Positions 41,021-51,066 of a stretch of 64,000 nucleotides of DNA are shown here, one piece after another (the stretch's first letter is position 1; every line of letters begins with the position of its first letter). The position numbers and the translations under genes were made by a program. The DNA is from Stutzerimonas urumqiensis (GTDB lineage Bacteria > Pseudomonadota > Gammaproteobacteria > Pseudomonadales > Pseudomonadaceae): assembly GCF_003640395.1 (NCBI RefSeq), contig NZ_RBZQ01000005.1:350710-414709 (forward strand), read 5' to 3'. The notes beneath the pieces are model-generated. The model was not told the origin of the DNA. It was given only the letters and a program-made list of their open reading frames with translations, and searched no databases.

Positions 41021-41908
41021 TCAACGCTGAGCGTCGATCTGGCCTTGCAGGTTGGCGATCTGGCTTTGCAGGGTGCCGATGTTGCGGGTCATCTGGGCGC
41101 GGAACGCATCGAAATCGGCGATGCCGACGCCCTGCGGCTGGCGGTTTTCCAGCTCGCTGCGCAAGACCAGCAGATCCTGCTCGAGCCGCCGGACCGCCTC
41201 GCTCTGATTGCCCTGGCGCTTGAGCGACGCGATCTCTTCGCCGAGACCGTCCAGCCGGGCGGCCAGCTTGCCGTGCTCCTTCACGGTCGCCTCGAGCGAC
41301 GCCTGGCTCTTCTGCAACGCCTGGAGCGCGTCGCCATTTCGCGCGATGGCCGCCTGCTGCGTCGACTGGCTGCCCGCCACGGTTTCGATCCGCTTGTCCA
41401 GGCCGGCGACCTGCTTGTCCAGGTTGGCCTGGCGCCCCGCGAGGCTCTGCTGTTCGGTAGCGGCGGCGCGCTGCTGGCGCACCAGTTCGGCCACCTGCCC
41501 CTCGAGCTGCTTGATGCGCAGCTTCACGGCTTCGCTCTCGCTGGTCACGCTGGATTCGGTGGCGACCACCTGGCCGGAAATGTCCTTCAGCCGCCCGGCG
41601 GCCTCCTCGCTGATCTGTGCGAAGCTCTCCTGGGTGGCGACCAGCTGCCGCTCCAGCAGGCCGACCTGCTGATGGCTCCACCAGCCGAGCCCGCCCAACG
41701 CCACCAGCAGCGCCAGTACCAGTGCCCACAGCGCACCGGTGCCACCGGCGGTCTTCTGACGGCTGCGACCGCTGGCGCGCGCGGGCGAGGACGCCGGGCG
41801 AACCGGCGGGACGGGCTCGAGATCGGGTGCAGGATAGGGCTCGTCGTGATCGCGAGCCGCGCTCAGGCTGGGGATGTGTTCCAGATCGTCATCGGCATCG
41901 TTGCGCAT
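41021..41908 (-). CDS. Single-pass membrane protein with long coiled coil
   Basis: A 295-residue protein. A charged, proline-rich cytoplasmic head (about 1-58) precedes one transmembrane helix (ALWALVLALLVALGGLGWW, about 60-78). A long periplasmic heptad region follows, rich in Gln, Leu and Glu (VGLLERQLVATQESFAQISEEA... to IANLQGQIDAQR). I do not recognise a catalytic motif. Similar proteins are annotated as hypothetical or ATPase-like in pseudomonads. The layout would fit a scaffold or cell-envelope spacer. The ribosome site GAAAGG precedes the ATG. Bases 40814-41020 between it and the PhoD-like gene hold nothing I recognise. Confidence 0.72.
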   Translation of the reverse strand: MRNDADDDLEHIPSLSAARDHDEPYPAPDLEPVPPVRPASSPARASGRSRQKTAGGTGALWALVLALLVALGGLGWWSHQQVGLLERQLVATQESFAQISEEAAGRLKDISGQVVATESSVTSESEAVKLRIKQLEGQVAELVRQQRAAATEQQSLAGRQANLDKQVAGLDKRIETVAGSQSTQQAAIARNGDALQALQKSQASLEATVKEHGKLAARLDGLGEEIASLKRQGNQSEAVRRLEQDLLVLRSELENRQPQGVGIADFDAFRAQMTRNIGTLQSQIANLQGQIDAQR

Positions 41909-42015
41909 CGGGGACCTTTCAGGCGCGTGACAAATGGCGGGCAGTATAACGGCCCGCGGCGCGCCCGGAACAAGCGGCGGCCCGCCACGCCCGGCAACCG
42001 GGGCGAGGCCACGGC

Positions 42016-42918
42016 TCAGGCCGCACCGCCAGCGTCCACCAGCCACTCACCGGCACCGTGCAGCAGCTGGCGGGTCAGCTCGGCCAACAGATCACCGCCG
42101 TTGCGCCAGTGGTGCCAGTACAGGGGCACGTCGATGAAGCGGCCGGGCAGCACATCGACCAGCTCGCCACGGCGGAGCGCGTCCCGCACCTGCAGTTCAG
42201 GAACCATCCCCCAGCCCAGCCCGCGCAGGAGCAACTGGAAGAAGCCCTCCGACGACGGGCAGAGATGGTGGTTGAACGGCCGCTGGATGCCCAGCGCCGC
42301 CAGGTAGCGGTGCTGGAGCTGGTCGTCCGGTCCGAACACGACCGCCGGCGCGCGCGTCAGGGCGTCCGCCGAGGGGTCGTCATTGAAGTGGCGCCGCACG
42401 AACGCCGGGCTCGCCAGCCCGCGGTAGCGCATCGCCCCGAGATAAAGGCTTCGGGCGCCGGCCAGCGGCGGTTCGGCGGCACAGACGCAGGCCGCCACCT
42501 CACCGGCGCGCATGCGCTTGAGCCCGACGTCCTGGTCTTCGATCACGTGATCGAACACGACCCGATGTTCGGCGCAGAAGGGCGCCACGGCGGCCGCCCA
42601 CCAGGTGGCGAGGCTGTCGGCATTCAGAGCGATGCGCAGCCGCTCGGGCAAGCGGCTGTCGTCAAGGGTCGGCACCTGGGCTTGAAGGTCTCGCTCGAGC
42701 AGCCGCACCTGCTGGACATGATTGAGCAATCGCTGGCCCAGCTCGGTGGGGCATGGCGGCGCGCCGCGCAGCAGCACGGGTTGGCCTACCCGCGCTTCGA
42801 GCAGTTTGATGCGCTGAGACACCGCCGACTGCGACAGGCCGAGCGCCTGGGCCGCACGTTCGAATCCGGCCTGTTCGACGACCGCCGCCAGCGCCGCGAG
42901 AAGTTTGTAGTCGAGCAT
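42016..42918 (-). CDS. argP: LysR-family regulator ArgP (IciA)
   Basis: A 300-residue LysR regulator. Its helix-turn-helix MLDYKLLAALAAVVEQAGFERAAQALGLSQSAVSQRIKLLE has the family's strong conservation, and the effector domain includes the IEDQDVGLKRMRAGEVAACV region. ArgP activates the divergent arginine/lysine exporter gene when arginine is high and is inhibited by lysine. Here the divergent gene 146 bases away is that exporter, which supports the name. Confidence 0.92.
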   Translation of the reverse strand: MLDYKLLAALAAVVEQAGFERAAQALGLSQSAVSQRIKLLEARVGQPVLLRGAPPCPTELGQRLLNHVQQVRLLERDLQAQVPTLDDSRLPERLRIALNADSLATWWAAAVAPFCAEHRVVFDHVIEDQDVGLKRMRAGEVAACVCAAEPPLAGARSLYLGAMRYRGLASPAFVRRHFNDDPSADALTRAPAVVFGPDDQLQHRYLAALGIQRPFNHHLCPSSEGFFQLLLRGLGWGMVPELQVRDALRRGELVDVLPGRFIDVPLYWHHWRNGGDLLAELTRQLLHGAGEWLVDAGGAA

Positions 42919-42920
42919 CG

Positions 42921-42960
42921 ATTTTCCTTATCGCAGATGAGCAACATTGATTTCTCTTAT
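42921..42960 (+). promoter_or_regulatory. Direct repeat in the argP/lysE control region
   Basis: ATTTTCCTTAT (42921-42931) and ATTTCTCTTAT (42950-42960) agree in nine of eleven bases and are spaced 29 bases apart, centre to centre. They could be ArgP-binding half sites. Confidence 0.4.
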
Positions 42961-43064
42961 ACGCCGCAGCGGGCGAGACTGCCTACGACCAATCGGAGTC
43001 TCACCATGGCGTCCACGCGCTACACCTCACTCGATCCGGCCACCGTCTTCGTCCTGGAGGCGTC

Positions 43065-43673
43065 ATGACCGGCCTCTGGCAAAGCTATTTCAACGGCCTG
43101 CTCGTGACGGGCGGCCTGATCATGGCCATCGGCGCGCAGAACGCTTTCGTGCTCGCCCAAAGCCTGCGCCGCGAGCATCACATGGCGGTCGCGCTGCTGT
43201 GCATCGTCTGCGACATCGCGCTGGTCAGCGCGGGCGTGTTCGGGTTGGCGGCCCTGCTGACCGAGAGCCCGACGCTCCACGAGATCGCTCGCTGGGGCGG
43301 GGTCGCCTTCCTGCTCTGGTACGGTGCGCAAGCCCTGCGTCGGGCACTGCGCCCGCAGGCGTTGCTGCAGGGCGAAGGCACTCGCCGGTCCCGGCGGGCC
43401 GTGCTGGCCACCACCCTGGCCGTCACGCTGCTTAATCCGCACGTGTATCTCGACACCGTGCTGCTGATCGGCTCGCTCGGCGCGCAGCAACCCACCCCCG
43501 GCGCCTATGCGCTCGGCGCCGCGTGCGCATCGACGGTCTGGTTCCTGGCCCTCGCGCTCGGTGGCGCCTGGCTCGCGCCCTGGCTGGCGCGGCCGCTGAC
43601 CTGGCGCCTGCTGGACATCGGCGTGGCCTGCATGATGTTCTTCATCGCCGCGCAACTCATACGCGGTCTGTAG
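43065..43673 (+). CDS. lysE: LysE/ArgO family basic amino acid exporter
   Basis: A 202-residue membrane protein with about six transmembrane segments. It has the LysE signature GGLIMAIGAQNAFVLAQSLRREH near residues 16-38, and NPHVYLDTVLLIGS in the second half, as in the LysE/ArgO exporters of lysine and arginine. It is divergent from argP, the usual pair. The ATG overlaps no other gene; GGAGG lies 5 bases upstream. Confidence 0.93.
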   Translation: MTGLWQSYFNGLLVTGGLIMAIGAQNAFVLAQSLRREHHMAVALLCIVCDIALVSAGVFGLAALLTESPTLHEIARWGGVAFLLWYGAQALRRALRPQALLQGEGTRRSRRAVLATTLAVTLLNPHVYLDTVLLIGSLGAQQPTPGAYALGAACASTVWFLALALGGAWLAPWLARPLTWRLLDIGVACMMFFIAAQLIRGL

Positions 43674-43946
43674 CGATCCGACATGACGCGACGCTCTGGC
43701 ACCTGCTTTTCCACACGGTTGCTGCGTGGTCTCGGCGCAGGTCGGGTGCTATGATCGGCCGCTCGCGGAACGGGGAGAACGCCCCGATCCGCCTGTCAGG
43801 CCGCCCGTGAACGGCCATCCCATGCAAGCCAGTCGCACCGAAGTCCAGGCGATACGGGCCAAGAAGTCGAGAACACTCACGCCCGGATCGCAGGTCCGAC
43901 GCTTGCAAGCCGCACCATCTTCGACACCTGAAGCAGGAGATAGAAA

Positions 43947-44528
43947 ATGGCTTTCGAATTGCCGCCGCTGCCGTACGAAAAGAACGCCCTGGAACCGCAC
44001 ATTTCCGCCGAGACGCTGGAGTTCCACCACGGCAAGCATCACCAGGCCTACGTCACCAACCTGAACAACCTGATCCCGGGCACCGAGTTCGAGGGCAAGG
44101 ATCTGGAAACCATCATCAAGACTTCGAGCGGCGGCATCTTCAACAACGCCGCGCAAGTCTGGAACCACACCTTCTTCTGGAACTGCATGTCGCCCAACGG
44201 CGGCGGTCAGCCAACCGGCGAGCTGGCCGAGGCGATCAACAGCGCATTCGGTTCGTTCGACAAGTTCAAGGAAGAATTCACCAAGACGGCCATCGGCACC
44301 TTCGGCTCCGGCTGGGCCTGGCTGGTCAAGAAGTCCGACGGCAGCGTCGGCCTGGCCAGCACCAGCAACGCCGTCAACCCGATGACCGAAGGCGCCAAGC
44401 CGCTGCTGACCTGCGACGTCTGGGAACACGCCTATTACATCGACTACCGCAACGCCCGTCCCAAGTTCGTCGAGGCGTTCTGGAACGTCGTGAACTGGGA
44501 TTTCGTCGCGAAGAACTTCGCTGGCTGA
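43947..44528 (+). CDS. sodB: Superoxide dismutase, iron type
   Basis: A 193-residue enzyme that converts superoxide to peroxide and oxygen. The metal ligands are in [18 protein letters not shown] and [16 protein letters not shown] (Asp and His). The [14 protein letters not shown] segment, with its glutamine near residue 70, is typical of the Fe form rather than the Mn form. Length is standard. It is followed by a strong terminator and then bifA, the same order as in P. aeruginosa. Confidence 0.96.
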   Translation: MAFELPPLPYEKNALEPHISAETLEFHHGKHHQAYVTNLNNLIPGTEFEGKDLETIIKTSSGGIFNNAAQVWNHTFFWNCMSPNGGGQPTGELAEAINSAFGSFDKFKEEFTKTAIGTFGSGWAWLVKKSDGSVGLASTSNAVNPMTEGAKPLLTCDVWEHAYYIDYRNARPKFVEAFWNVVNWDFVAKNFAG

Positions 44529-44542
44529 TTTGCACTGTCCCG

Positions 44543-44573
44543 AAAAAAGCCCGGCCCTTCGCCGGGCTTTTTC
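44543..44573 (+). terminator. Intrinsic terminator after sodB
   Basis: AAAAAAGCCCGGC / GCCGGGCTTTTT stem with a short loop and a T run. Confidence 0.9.
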
Positions 44574-44769
44574 GTTGATGCGCCCCACAAGGGCGACCTG
44601 TCACCCGTCGGGACGACCAAAGAAACGCAACGGGTGGTCGATAAATAGGTTTCGGATGCGCCGAACGGCTAAAGCCGTCATGCTATTGGCGACGGCATAC
44701 TGTCACTTCGCTAGTATCTATACGCTCACCACCAGGGCTATCTGCACAGACTCATAGAGGGAATGCGGT

Positions 44770-46824
44770 TTGAAGCTCGAGTTGCGAAACAGCCTGTCAC
44801 GCAAGCTTCTGCGCGTCGTCCTGCTCTCGGCGATCGGCGTGGGCGTGCTGCTGAGCTGTGCGCAAATCGTCTACGACGCCTTCACGACACGGCAACTGAT
44901 CGTCTCCGATGCACAGCGCATTCTGCGAATGTCCGCCGATCCCTCCACCCAGGCGATCTACAGCCTGGACCGCGAGATGGGCGCGCAGGTCATGGAAGGG
45001 CTATTCCAGCATGAGTCGATCAGCTATGCCTCGATCGGCCACGAAGGCGAAGAGCTGCTCGCCAGCAAGTCCCGCCCGCCGCTTTCGTTGCCGACCCGCT
45101 GGCTCACAGACCCGATCCTCGGCGCCGAGCAGCGGTTTTCCACGCCGCTGATCGGCCGCGCGCCCTACAGCGAATACTACGGCGACCTCACCATCACCCT
45201 GGATACCGGCCTGTACGGCAAGGGCTTCGTCGTCGACTCGATCATCATCTTCGTGGTCGGCACGCTGCGGGCGCTGGCGATGGGGTTCGCGCTGTACGCC
45301 ATCTATCAATGGCTGCTGACGCGACCGCTGACTCGCCTGATCGGCGAACTGGTGCAGGTCAACCCGGACCGCCCGAGCGAGCGCAAGCTGCCGATGCCGG
45401 TCGGCCATGAACGCAACGAACTGGGCCTGCTGGTCAATACCACTAACGAGCTGCTCGGCTCGATCGAGCGCAACATGCAGCTGCGCCGCGAAGCCGAGAG
45501 CAGCCTGGAGCGGATGACCCATTACGACTTCCTCACCGGCCTGCCGAATCGCCAGCAATTGCAGGATCAGCTGACCGAAATTCTCGAAGACGCCGCACGA
45601 TCGCAACGCCACGTGGCGGTGCTGTGCCTGGGGCTCGACGACTTCAAGGGCATCAACGAGCAGTTCAGCTACCAGATCGGCGATCGCCTGCTGATCACCA
45701 TCGCCGATCGGCTGCGCGCACAGACCGGTCGACTGGGCGTACTGGCTCGCCTGGGGGGCGATCAGTTCGCGCTGATCCAGCCGGGAATCGAGCAGCCTTA
45801 CGAGGCGGCGGAACTGGCGCAACGGGTGCTCGACACGCTCGAGGCGCCCATCGTGCTGGACGACAAGCCGGTTCGCCTGCGGGCCACGGTCGGTATCACG
45901 CTCTCGCCGGATGACGGCGACAGCTGCGAGAAGCTGCTGCAAAAGGCCGAGCACACCATGACCCTGGCCAAGACCCGCTCACGCAGCCGCTACCAGTTCT
46001 ACGTCGCCAGCATAGATACCGAGATGCGGCAGCGCCGGGAGCTGGAAAAGGATCTGGGCGAAGCACTGGACAAGGCCCAATTCCACTTGGTCTACCAACC
46101 GCAATTCGACTACGGCCTGGGCCGCATCACCGGCGTCGAGGCGCTCATCCGCTGGCAGCACCCGGAACGCGGCATGGTGCCGCCGGATCGCTTCATTCCC
46201 CTCGCCGAGCAGAACGGAAGCATCCTCGCGATCGGCGAATGGGTGCTCGGCCAGGCGTGTCGCCAGCTGCGCGAATGGCATGATCAGGGGTTCACCAGCC
46301 TGCGCATGGCGGTGAACCTTTCGACCGTGCAGCTGCACCACGCCGAACTCCCGCGCGTGGTGAGCAACCTGATCCAGATCTACCGGCTCCCGGCGGGAAG
46401 CCTGGAAGTCGAGGTGACCGAAACCGGCCTGATGGAAGACATCGACCTGGCGATGCAGAGCCTCAACAGCCTGCGACGCTCTGGCGCGCTGATCGCGATC
46501 GACGATTTCGGCACCGGCTATTCCTCGCTCAGCTACCTCAAGAGCCTGCCGCTGGACAAGATCAAGATCGACAAGAGCTTCGTCCAGGACCTGCGCGAGG
46601 ACGACGGCGACGCCACCATCGTTCGCGCGATCATCCAGATGGGCAAGAGCCTGGGCATGCAGGTCATCGCCGAGGGCGTCGAGACTCGCGAGCAGGAAGC
46701 CTACCTGATCGCCCAGGGCTGCCACGAAGGCCAGGGCTACTATTACAGCCGCCCCGTGCCGGCGCGCGATCTCGCCGTGCTGCTCGCGCAGCAGGGCACG
46801 GAAATTCCCGCCGCGCTTTCCTGA
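44770..46824 (+). CDS. bifA: BifA-like c-di-GMP phosphodiesterase (GGDQF-EAL)
   Basis: A 684-residue inner-membrane protein. One N-terminal transmembrane helix is at about 16-38, a periplasmic part follows, then a second helix (about 160-185), a HAMP-like linker, a GGDEF domain and an EAL domain. The GGDEF motif is changed to GGDQF (residues 329-333), which removes a key acidic residue, so cyclase activity is not expected. The EAL domain is intact: EALIRW (457-462) and DDFGTGYSSLSYL are present, so it should hydrolyse c-di-GMP. GGDQF, size and a position next to sodB all match P. aeruginosa BifA, which controls swarming and biofilm. The start is a TTG with a weak ribosome site. Confidence 0.88.
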   Translation: MKLELRNSLSRKLLRVVLLSAIGVGVLLSCAQIVYDAFTTRQLIVSDAQRILRMSADPSTQAIYSLDREMGAQVMEGLFQHESISYASIGHEGEELLASKSRPPLSLPTRWLTDPILGAEQRFSTPLIGRAPYSEYYGDLTITLDTGLYGKGFVVDSIIIFVVGTLRALAMGFALYAIYQWLLTRPLTRLIGELVQVNPDRPSERKLPMPVGHERNELGLLVNTTNELLGSIERNMQLRREAESSLERMTHYDFLTGLPNRQQLQDQLTEILEDAARSQRHVAVLCLGLDDFKGINEQFSYQIGDRLLITIADRLRAQTGRLGVLARLGGDQFALIQPGIEQPYEAAELAQRVLDTLEAPIVLDDKPVRLRATVGITLSPDDGDSCEKLLQKAEHTMTLAKTRSRSRYQFYVASIDTEMRQRRELEKDLGEALDKAQFHLVYQPQFDYGLGRITGVEALIRWQHPERGMVPPDRFIPLAEQNGSILAIGEWVLGQACRQLREWHDQGFTSLRMAVNLSTVQLHHAELPRVVSNLIQIYRLPAGSLEVEVTETGLMEDIDLAMQSLNSLRRSGALIAIDDFGTGYSSLSYLKSLPLDKIKIDKSFVQDLREDDGDATIVRAIIQMGKSLGMQVIAEGVETREQEAYLIAQGCHEGQGYYYSRPVPARDLAVLLAQQGTEIPAALS

Positions 46825-46978
46825 CCGACCGCACCGACCGATCAGGCAGGAATCCCATCGCACCGGCATGGGCGCAAGGGGCCTGCCTTCGTCATGAGAC
46901 GAGGGCGACGAGTGAACTCCGTCGCCCCCTCGTTACCCTCGCGCACGCAATCGACGGCATTCGTGACTTTCCAAAAAT

Positions 46979-46997
46979 GCAAATGTTTCGCATTATG
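46979..46997 (+). promoter_or_regulatory. Weak Fur-box candidate before the imelysin operon
   Basis: The 19 bases GCAAATGTTTCGCATTATG agree with the Fur consensus in about 12 positions, including the right half CATTAT. It lies about 80 bases before the first gene. Imelysin genes are usually iron-controlled, which makes the site plausible. Confidence 0.35.
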
Positions 46998-47078
46998 TTG
47001 CGCCACTGAAGCGTGCCCGCCGCGCTTCCCAAGGACCTGTCCGACAGGCGCAACGCAAACGAACGCAAGGATAACGTC

Positions 47079-48434
47079 ATGCTACGCACCCCATCCTGGG
47101 CTACCGCAAGCCTGCTGGCCGTCGCCATCTCCCTCGCTGGCTGCGGCGAAGACAAGGAACAGAACACCGCCGAGGCCCCTGCCCCGCAGGCCCAGGCGCC
47201 CGCCGTGCAGAGCGCGACGCCGGCCGAGCCGGCACCGGTCGCCGTCAGCGAAGAAGCCGCTTCCAAGGTCGTCAACCATTACGCCGACCTGGCCCTGGCC
47301 GTCTTCAGCGACGCCCATGCCGCCGGCGTGAAGCTGCAGGAAGCCGTGAACGCCTTCCTGGCCAATCCGAACGATGAAACCCTCACGGCCGCCCGCCAGG
47401 CCTGGCTGGCCGCCCGCGTGCCCTACATGCAGACCGAAGTGTTCCGCTTCGGCAACCCGGTCGTGGACGAGTGGGAGGGTCAACTCAACGCCTGGCCGCT
47501 CGATGAAGGCCTGATCGACTACGTGGCCGGCGACTACCAGCACGGTCTCGGCAATCCGGGCGCGACCGCCAACATCGTCGCCAACGAGCAGATCCAGGTC
47601 GGCGAAGACACGATCGACGTCACCGAGATCACCGGCGAGAAGCTTGCCAGCCTGAACGAACTGGCCGGCTCCGAGGCGAACGTCGCCACCGGCTATCACG
47701 CCATCGAATTCCTGCTGTGGGGCCAGGACCTGAACGGCACCGGCCCAGGTGCCGGCGAGCGTCCGGCGACCGACTACGTCGAAGGCGAAGGCTGCACCGG
47801 CGGCAACTGCGATCGTCGTCGCGCATATCTCAAGGCCGTGACCGACCTGCTGGTCGACGACCTGAAGGTGATGGTCGCCGAATGGCAGCCGAATCAGGAC
47901 GGCAACTACCGCGCCACGCTGCTGGCCGAACCGGCCGAAAACGGCCTGCGCAAGATGCTGTTCGGCATGGGCAGCCTGTCGCTCGGCGAACTGGCCGGCG
48001 AGCGCATGAAAGTCGCGCTGGAAGCCAACTCCACCGAAGACGAGCACGACTGCTTCAGCGACAACACCCACAACTCGCACTTCTACAACGCCAAGGGCAT
48101 TCGCAACGTGTACCTCGGCCAGTACCAGCGCATCGACGGCACCACGCTGGAAGGCCCGAGCCTGTCGTCGCTGGTGCAGGCGCAAAACCCGGAAGTCGAC
48201 GCCGACCTGCGGGCCGACCTGGAGACCACCGAAGCCAAGATGCAGGCCCTGGTCGAGAGCGCCGATAACGGCAAGGCCTTCGACCAGCTCATCGCCGCCG
48301 ACAACCAGGAAGGCCAGGAACTGGTGCGGGCCGCCATCGCGGCGTTGGTCGAACAGACCGCCGCCATCGAGCAGGCTGCCGGTGCCCTGGGCATCGACAA
48401 CCTGAACCCGGACACCGCCGATCATCAGTTCTGA
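47079..48434 (+). CDS. icmP: Imelysin-family lipoprotein (IcmP-like)
   Basis: A 451-residue outer-membrane or periplasmic lipoprotein. The signal peptide ends in the lipobox LAGC (about residues 19-22). A disordered Ala/Pro-rich linker follows, then two imelysin (peptidase M75) helical repeats. The first repeat carries the GxHxxE signature GYHAIEFLLWG; the stretch NGLRKMLFGMGSLSLGELAGERM lies in the second. Family members were first called insulin-cleaving metalloproteases but are now thought to act in iron uptake. The start is chosen at AAGGATAACGTC-ATG. It heads a four-gene operon that has the same order in P. aeruginosa. Confidence 0.9.
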   Translation: MLRTPSWATASLLAVAISLAGCGEDKEQNTAEAPAPQAQAPAVQSATPAEPAPVAVSEEAASKVVNHYADLALAVFSDAHAAGVKLQEAVNAFLANPNDETLTAARQAWLAARVPYMQTEVFRFGNPVVDEWEGQLNAWPLDEGLIDYVAGDYQHGLGNPGATANIVANEQIQVGEDTIDVTEITGEKLASLNELAGSEANVATGYHAIEFLLWGQDLNGTGPGAGERPATDYVEGEGCTGGNCDRRRAYLKAVTDLLVDDLKVMVAEWQPNQDGNYRATLLAEPAENGLRKMLFGMGSLSLGELAGERMKVALEANSTEDEHDCFSDNTHNSHFYNAKGIRNVYLGQYQRIDGTTLEGPSLSSLVQAQNPEVDADLRADLETTEAKMQALVESADNGKAFDQLIAADNQEGQELVRAAIAALVEQTAAIEQAAGALGIDNLNPDTADHQF

Positions 48435-48540
48435 CCGGAGACGGCCCGGGTCAGCCCGGGCCGTCAGCCCTGCCCTTGAATCGCCTGGTCGCCTGCCGAC
48501 CGCCCAACCTCATCGCCCCGTGCGACCGGTACCTCTTTCG

Positions 48541-49956
48541 ATGCGCCCGCTGTACCTTCCGCTTGCCGTCTTCCTAGCCATCAGCCTGAGCGGCTGCGAC
48601 GAGACCGACCCGCGCTTCCTGAAAGCCGAGCCGGGCGAGGCGTTGTCGGGTGGAGACGCAACGGTGAGGCAGCAGGATCACAACGCCTTTTCCCTGCCTT
48701 CGGCGAACCTGCCGCCCTTGCGCCGGCTGGACTTCAGCGTCGGCAACAGTTTCTTCCGTAATCCCTGGGTCATCGCGCCGGCCACGACCACGGCCCGCGA
48801 CGGCATCGGCCCATTGATGAACACCAATGCCTGCCAGAACTGCCACATCAAGGATGGCCGCGGGCACCCCCCGGGACCGGACGCCGCCTCGTCCGTCTCG
48901 ATGCTGGTGCGCGTCTCGATCCCGGCGGACGAGCAGCACCAGGCATTGCTGGAACGGCTCGGCAACATCCCCGAGCCCGTCTACGGCGGCCAGTTGCAAG
49001 ACATGGCCAACCCCGGCGTCGAGCCGGAGGTGCGCATCCGTGTCGACTATCGACCGGTCGAGGTCGAGCTGGACGACGGCACCCAGATCACCCTGCGCGA
49101 CCCGGAACTGAAGCTCGACCAGCTCGCCTATGGCCCCCTGCACCCGCAAGCCCAACTTTCGGCACGGGTTGCACCGCCCATGATCGGCCTCGGTCTGCTG
49201 GAAGCCATCCCCGAGGCGGCGATCCTCGCCAATGCCGACCCGGAAGACCAGGACGGCGACGGTATTTCCGGCCGTGCCAACCGTGTCTGGAACACCCGCA
49301 CCCAGTCGACCGACCTGGGCCGGTTCGGCTGGAAGGCCGGATTGCCGACGCTCGAGCAGCAGAACGCCCAGGCCTTCGCCAGCGACATGGGGCTGACCAG
49401 CATGCTCGCCACGCTGGACGATTGCACCGAGGCACAGCTGGCCTGCCGCTCTGCCGCGCACGGAGGTACGCCGGAGGTCAGCGACAAGCTGCTCGATGCG
49501 GTGACCTTCTACACTCGCAACCTCGGGGTTCCGGCGCGCCGCAACGTGGACGACGCTGAGGTTCTTCGCGGTAAAAGCCTGTTCCATCAGGCGGGCTGTG
49601 CGAAATGCCATGTGCCGACCTTCACCACCGCGGCCGAAGGCGTCGAGCCGGAACTCGCCAACCAGACCATCCGCCCCTACACCGACCTGCTCCTGCACGA
49701 CATGGGCGAAGGCCTGGCCGATCACCGGCCCGAATTCATCGCCAACGGAAGGGAATGGCGCACGCCGCCGCTCTGGGGCATCGGGCTGACCGAAGCCGTG
49801 AGCGGACACACCCAGTTCCTGCATGATGGCCGTGCGCGCAACCTGCTGGAGGCGATCCTCTGGCATGGCGGCGAAGCCGAGCAGGCCCGCGAGGCGGTGA
49901 TGGCCTTCGACCGCGACGAGCGCGCGGCGCTGCTCGCCTTTCTCGAATCCCTTTAA
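48541..49956 (+). CDS. Di-haem oxidoreductase lipoprotein (DUF1111, cytochrome c peroxidase-like)
   Basis: A 471-residue lipoprotein. It has a signal peptide with lipobox LSGC (about residues 16-19), then two c-type haem motifs, CQNCH (about 98) and CAKCH (about 353). Conserved DUF1111 segments are GFGLLEAIPEAAI-like (GLGLLEAIPEAAI), DGISGRANRVW and FGWKAGLPTLEQQNAQAF. The protein should sit in the periplasm and move electrons, perhaps to oxidise or reduce iron for its imelysin partners. The start at 48541 gives a normal lipoprotein signal; a GTG 21 bases upstream is possible. Spacing to its neighbours shows one operon. Confidence 0.88.
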   Translation: MRPLYLPLAVFLAISLSGCDETDPRFLKAEPGEALSGGDATVRQQDHNAFSLPSANLPPLRRLDFSVGNSFFRNPWVIAPATTTARDGIGPLMNTNACQNCHIKDGRGHPPGPDAASSVSMLVRVSIPADEQHQALLERLGNIPEPVYGGQLQDMANPGVEPEVRIRVDYRPVEVELDDGTQITLRDPELKLDQLAYGPLHPQAQLSARVAPPMIGLGLLEAIPEAAILANADPEDQDGDGISGRANRVWNTRTQSTDLGRFGWKAGLPTLEQQNAQAFASDMGLTSMLATLDDCTEAQLACRSAAHGGTPEVSDKLLDAVTFYTRNLGVPARRNVDDAEVLRGKSLFHQAGCAKCHVPTFTTAAEGVEPELANQTIRPYTDLLLHDMGEGLADHRPEFIANGREWRTPPLWGIGLTEAVSGHTQFLHDGRARNLLEAILWHGGEAEQAREAVMAFDRDERAALLAFLESL

Positions 49957-49987
49957 GGCCCAACGATCAGCCACGAGGTACAGCCCC

Positions 49988-51064
49988 ATGCTTTTCGACC
50001 GTTCCCTGATTGCAGCCTGCGCCACGGCCGCGATCGCCCTGGCGCTCGGCGCCTGCGCGCAGAAAGATCCCTACCAGGCGGCCAGCGCAGGCCTCGCCGA
50101 TGGCGTGCTGCTGCCGGCCTATACCCAGTGGACGGAGACCGACCGCCGCCTCGCCGCCAGCGCCCGCGCCTTCTGCGCCGGCAACGAATCCCTGGCCGAT
50201 GCCCGCCGCGTACTGCGTGATGCACAACTGGCCTGGAGCGGCCTGCAACCGATGCTGGTCGGCCCGCTCGGCGAAGGCAACCGCGCCTGGCAGGTGCAGT
50301 TCTGGCCGGACAAGAAGAACCTCGTCGGCCGCCAGGTCGGCAACCTGCTCAAGGCCAACCCGGACCTGACCAGCGCCGACGTCGAGGAAGGCAGCGTCGT
50401 GGTGCAGGGCCTTACGGCCTACGAATACGTGCTGCACGACAAGACGGTCGACCTATCCGACGCACAGGTGAGGGCCCGTTACTGCCCGCTGCTGATCGCC
50501 ATTGGCGACCATCAGCAGAAGCTGTCGGCGGACATCCTCGGCCAGTGGGAAGGCGACGATGGCATGGCCTCGCAACTGCGCACCTTTCCCAATGCACGCT
50601 ACGCCGACCCCAACGAAGCGATCGCCGACCTGCTGCGCGTGCAGGTGACCGCGCTCGACGCCCTGAAGAAAAAACTCGGCACCCCACTCGGCCGCCTGAG
50701 CAAGGGCCATCCGCAGCCTTATCAGGCCGAAGCCTGGCGCAGCGGAGCCTCGCTGCCGATGATCGGCGCGGCGCTGGCCGGGGCCGAAGCGCTCTGGCAA
50801 GGCGGCAAGGAGTCGGGGCTGCGCTCGCTGGTCGACGACGCCCATGCCGACCTCGCGAACCGCATCGATCAGGCCTACGCCAGCGTGCGCCAGACGGCCG
50901 ACAGCTTCGACGAGCCATTGGCCGAACTGGTCGGCACCGAAGAAGGCCGAACCCGACTGGCCGAGCTGTACGAGCAGCTCGATACCCTGCATCGCCTGCA
51001 TCAGAACGACCTGGCCCAGGCACTTGGCGTGCAGATCGGCTTCAACGCCCACGACGGAGACTGA
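49988..51064 (+). CDS. Second imelysin-family lipoprotein
   Basis: A 358-residue lipoprotein with signal peptide and lipobox LGAC (about residues 20-23). The imelysin fold is seen in LRDAQLAWSGLQPMLVGPLGEGNRAWQVQFWPDKKNLVG. The family GxHxxE signature is replaced by GLTAYEYVL. It is shorter than the first imelysin protein (47079-48434) and differs in the signature, so the two are probably partners rather than copies. Third gene of the operon, 31 bases after the di-haem gene and three bases before the next. Confidence 0.88.
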   Translation: MLFDRSLIAACATAAIALALGACAQKDPYQAASAGLADGVLLPAYTQWTETDRRLAASARAFCAGNESLADARRVLRDAQLAWSGLQPMLVGPLGEGNRAWQVQFWPDKKNLVGRQVGNLLKANPDLTSADVEEGSVVVQGLTAYEYVLHDKTVDLSDAQVRARYCPLLIAIGDHQQKLSADILGQWEGDDGMASQLRTFPNARYADPNEAIADLLRVQVTALDALKKKLGTPLGRLSKGHPQPYQAEAWRSGASLPMIGAALAGAEALWQGGKESGLRSLVDDAHADLANRIDQAYASVRQTADSFDEPLAELVGTEEGRTRLAELYEQLDTLHRLHQNDLAQALGVQIGFNAHDGD

Positions 51065-51066
51065 AC

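Noticed and set aside
44770..46824. Active diguanylate cyclase
   Set aside because: The GGDEF motif is GGDQF, so only the phosphodiesterase half is expected to work.
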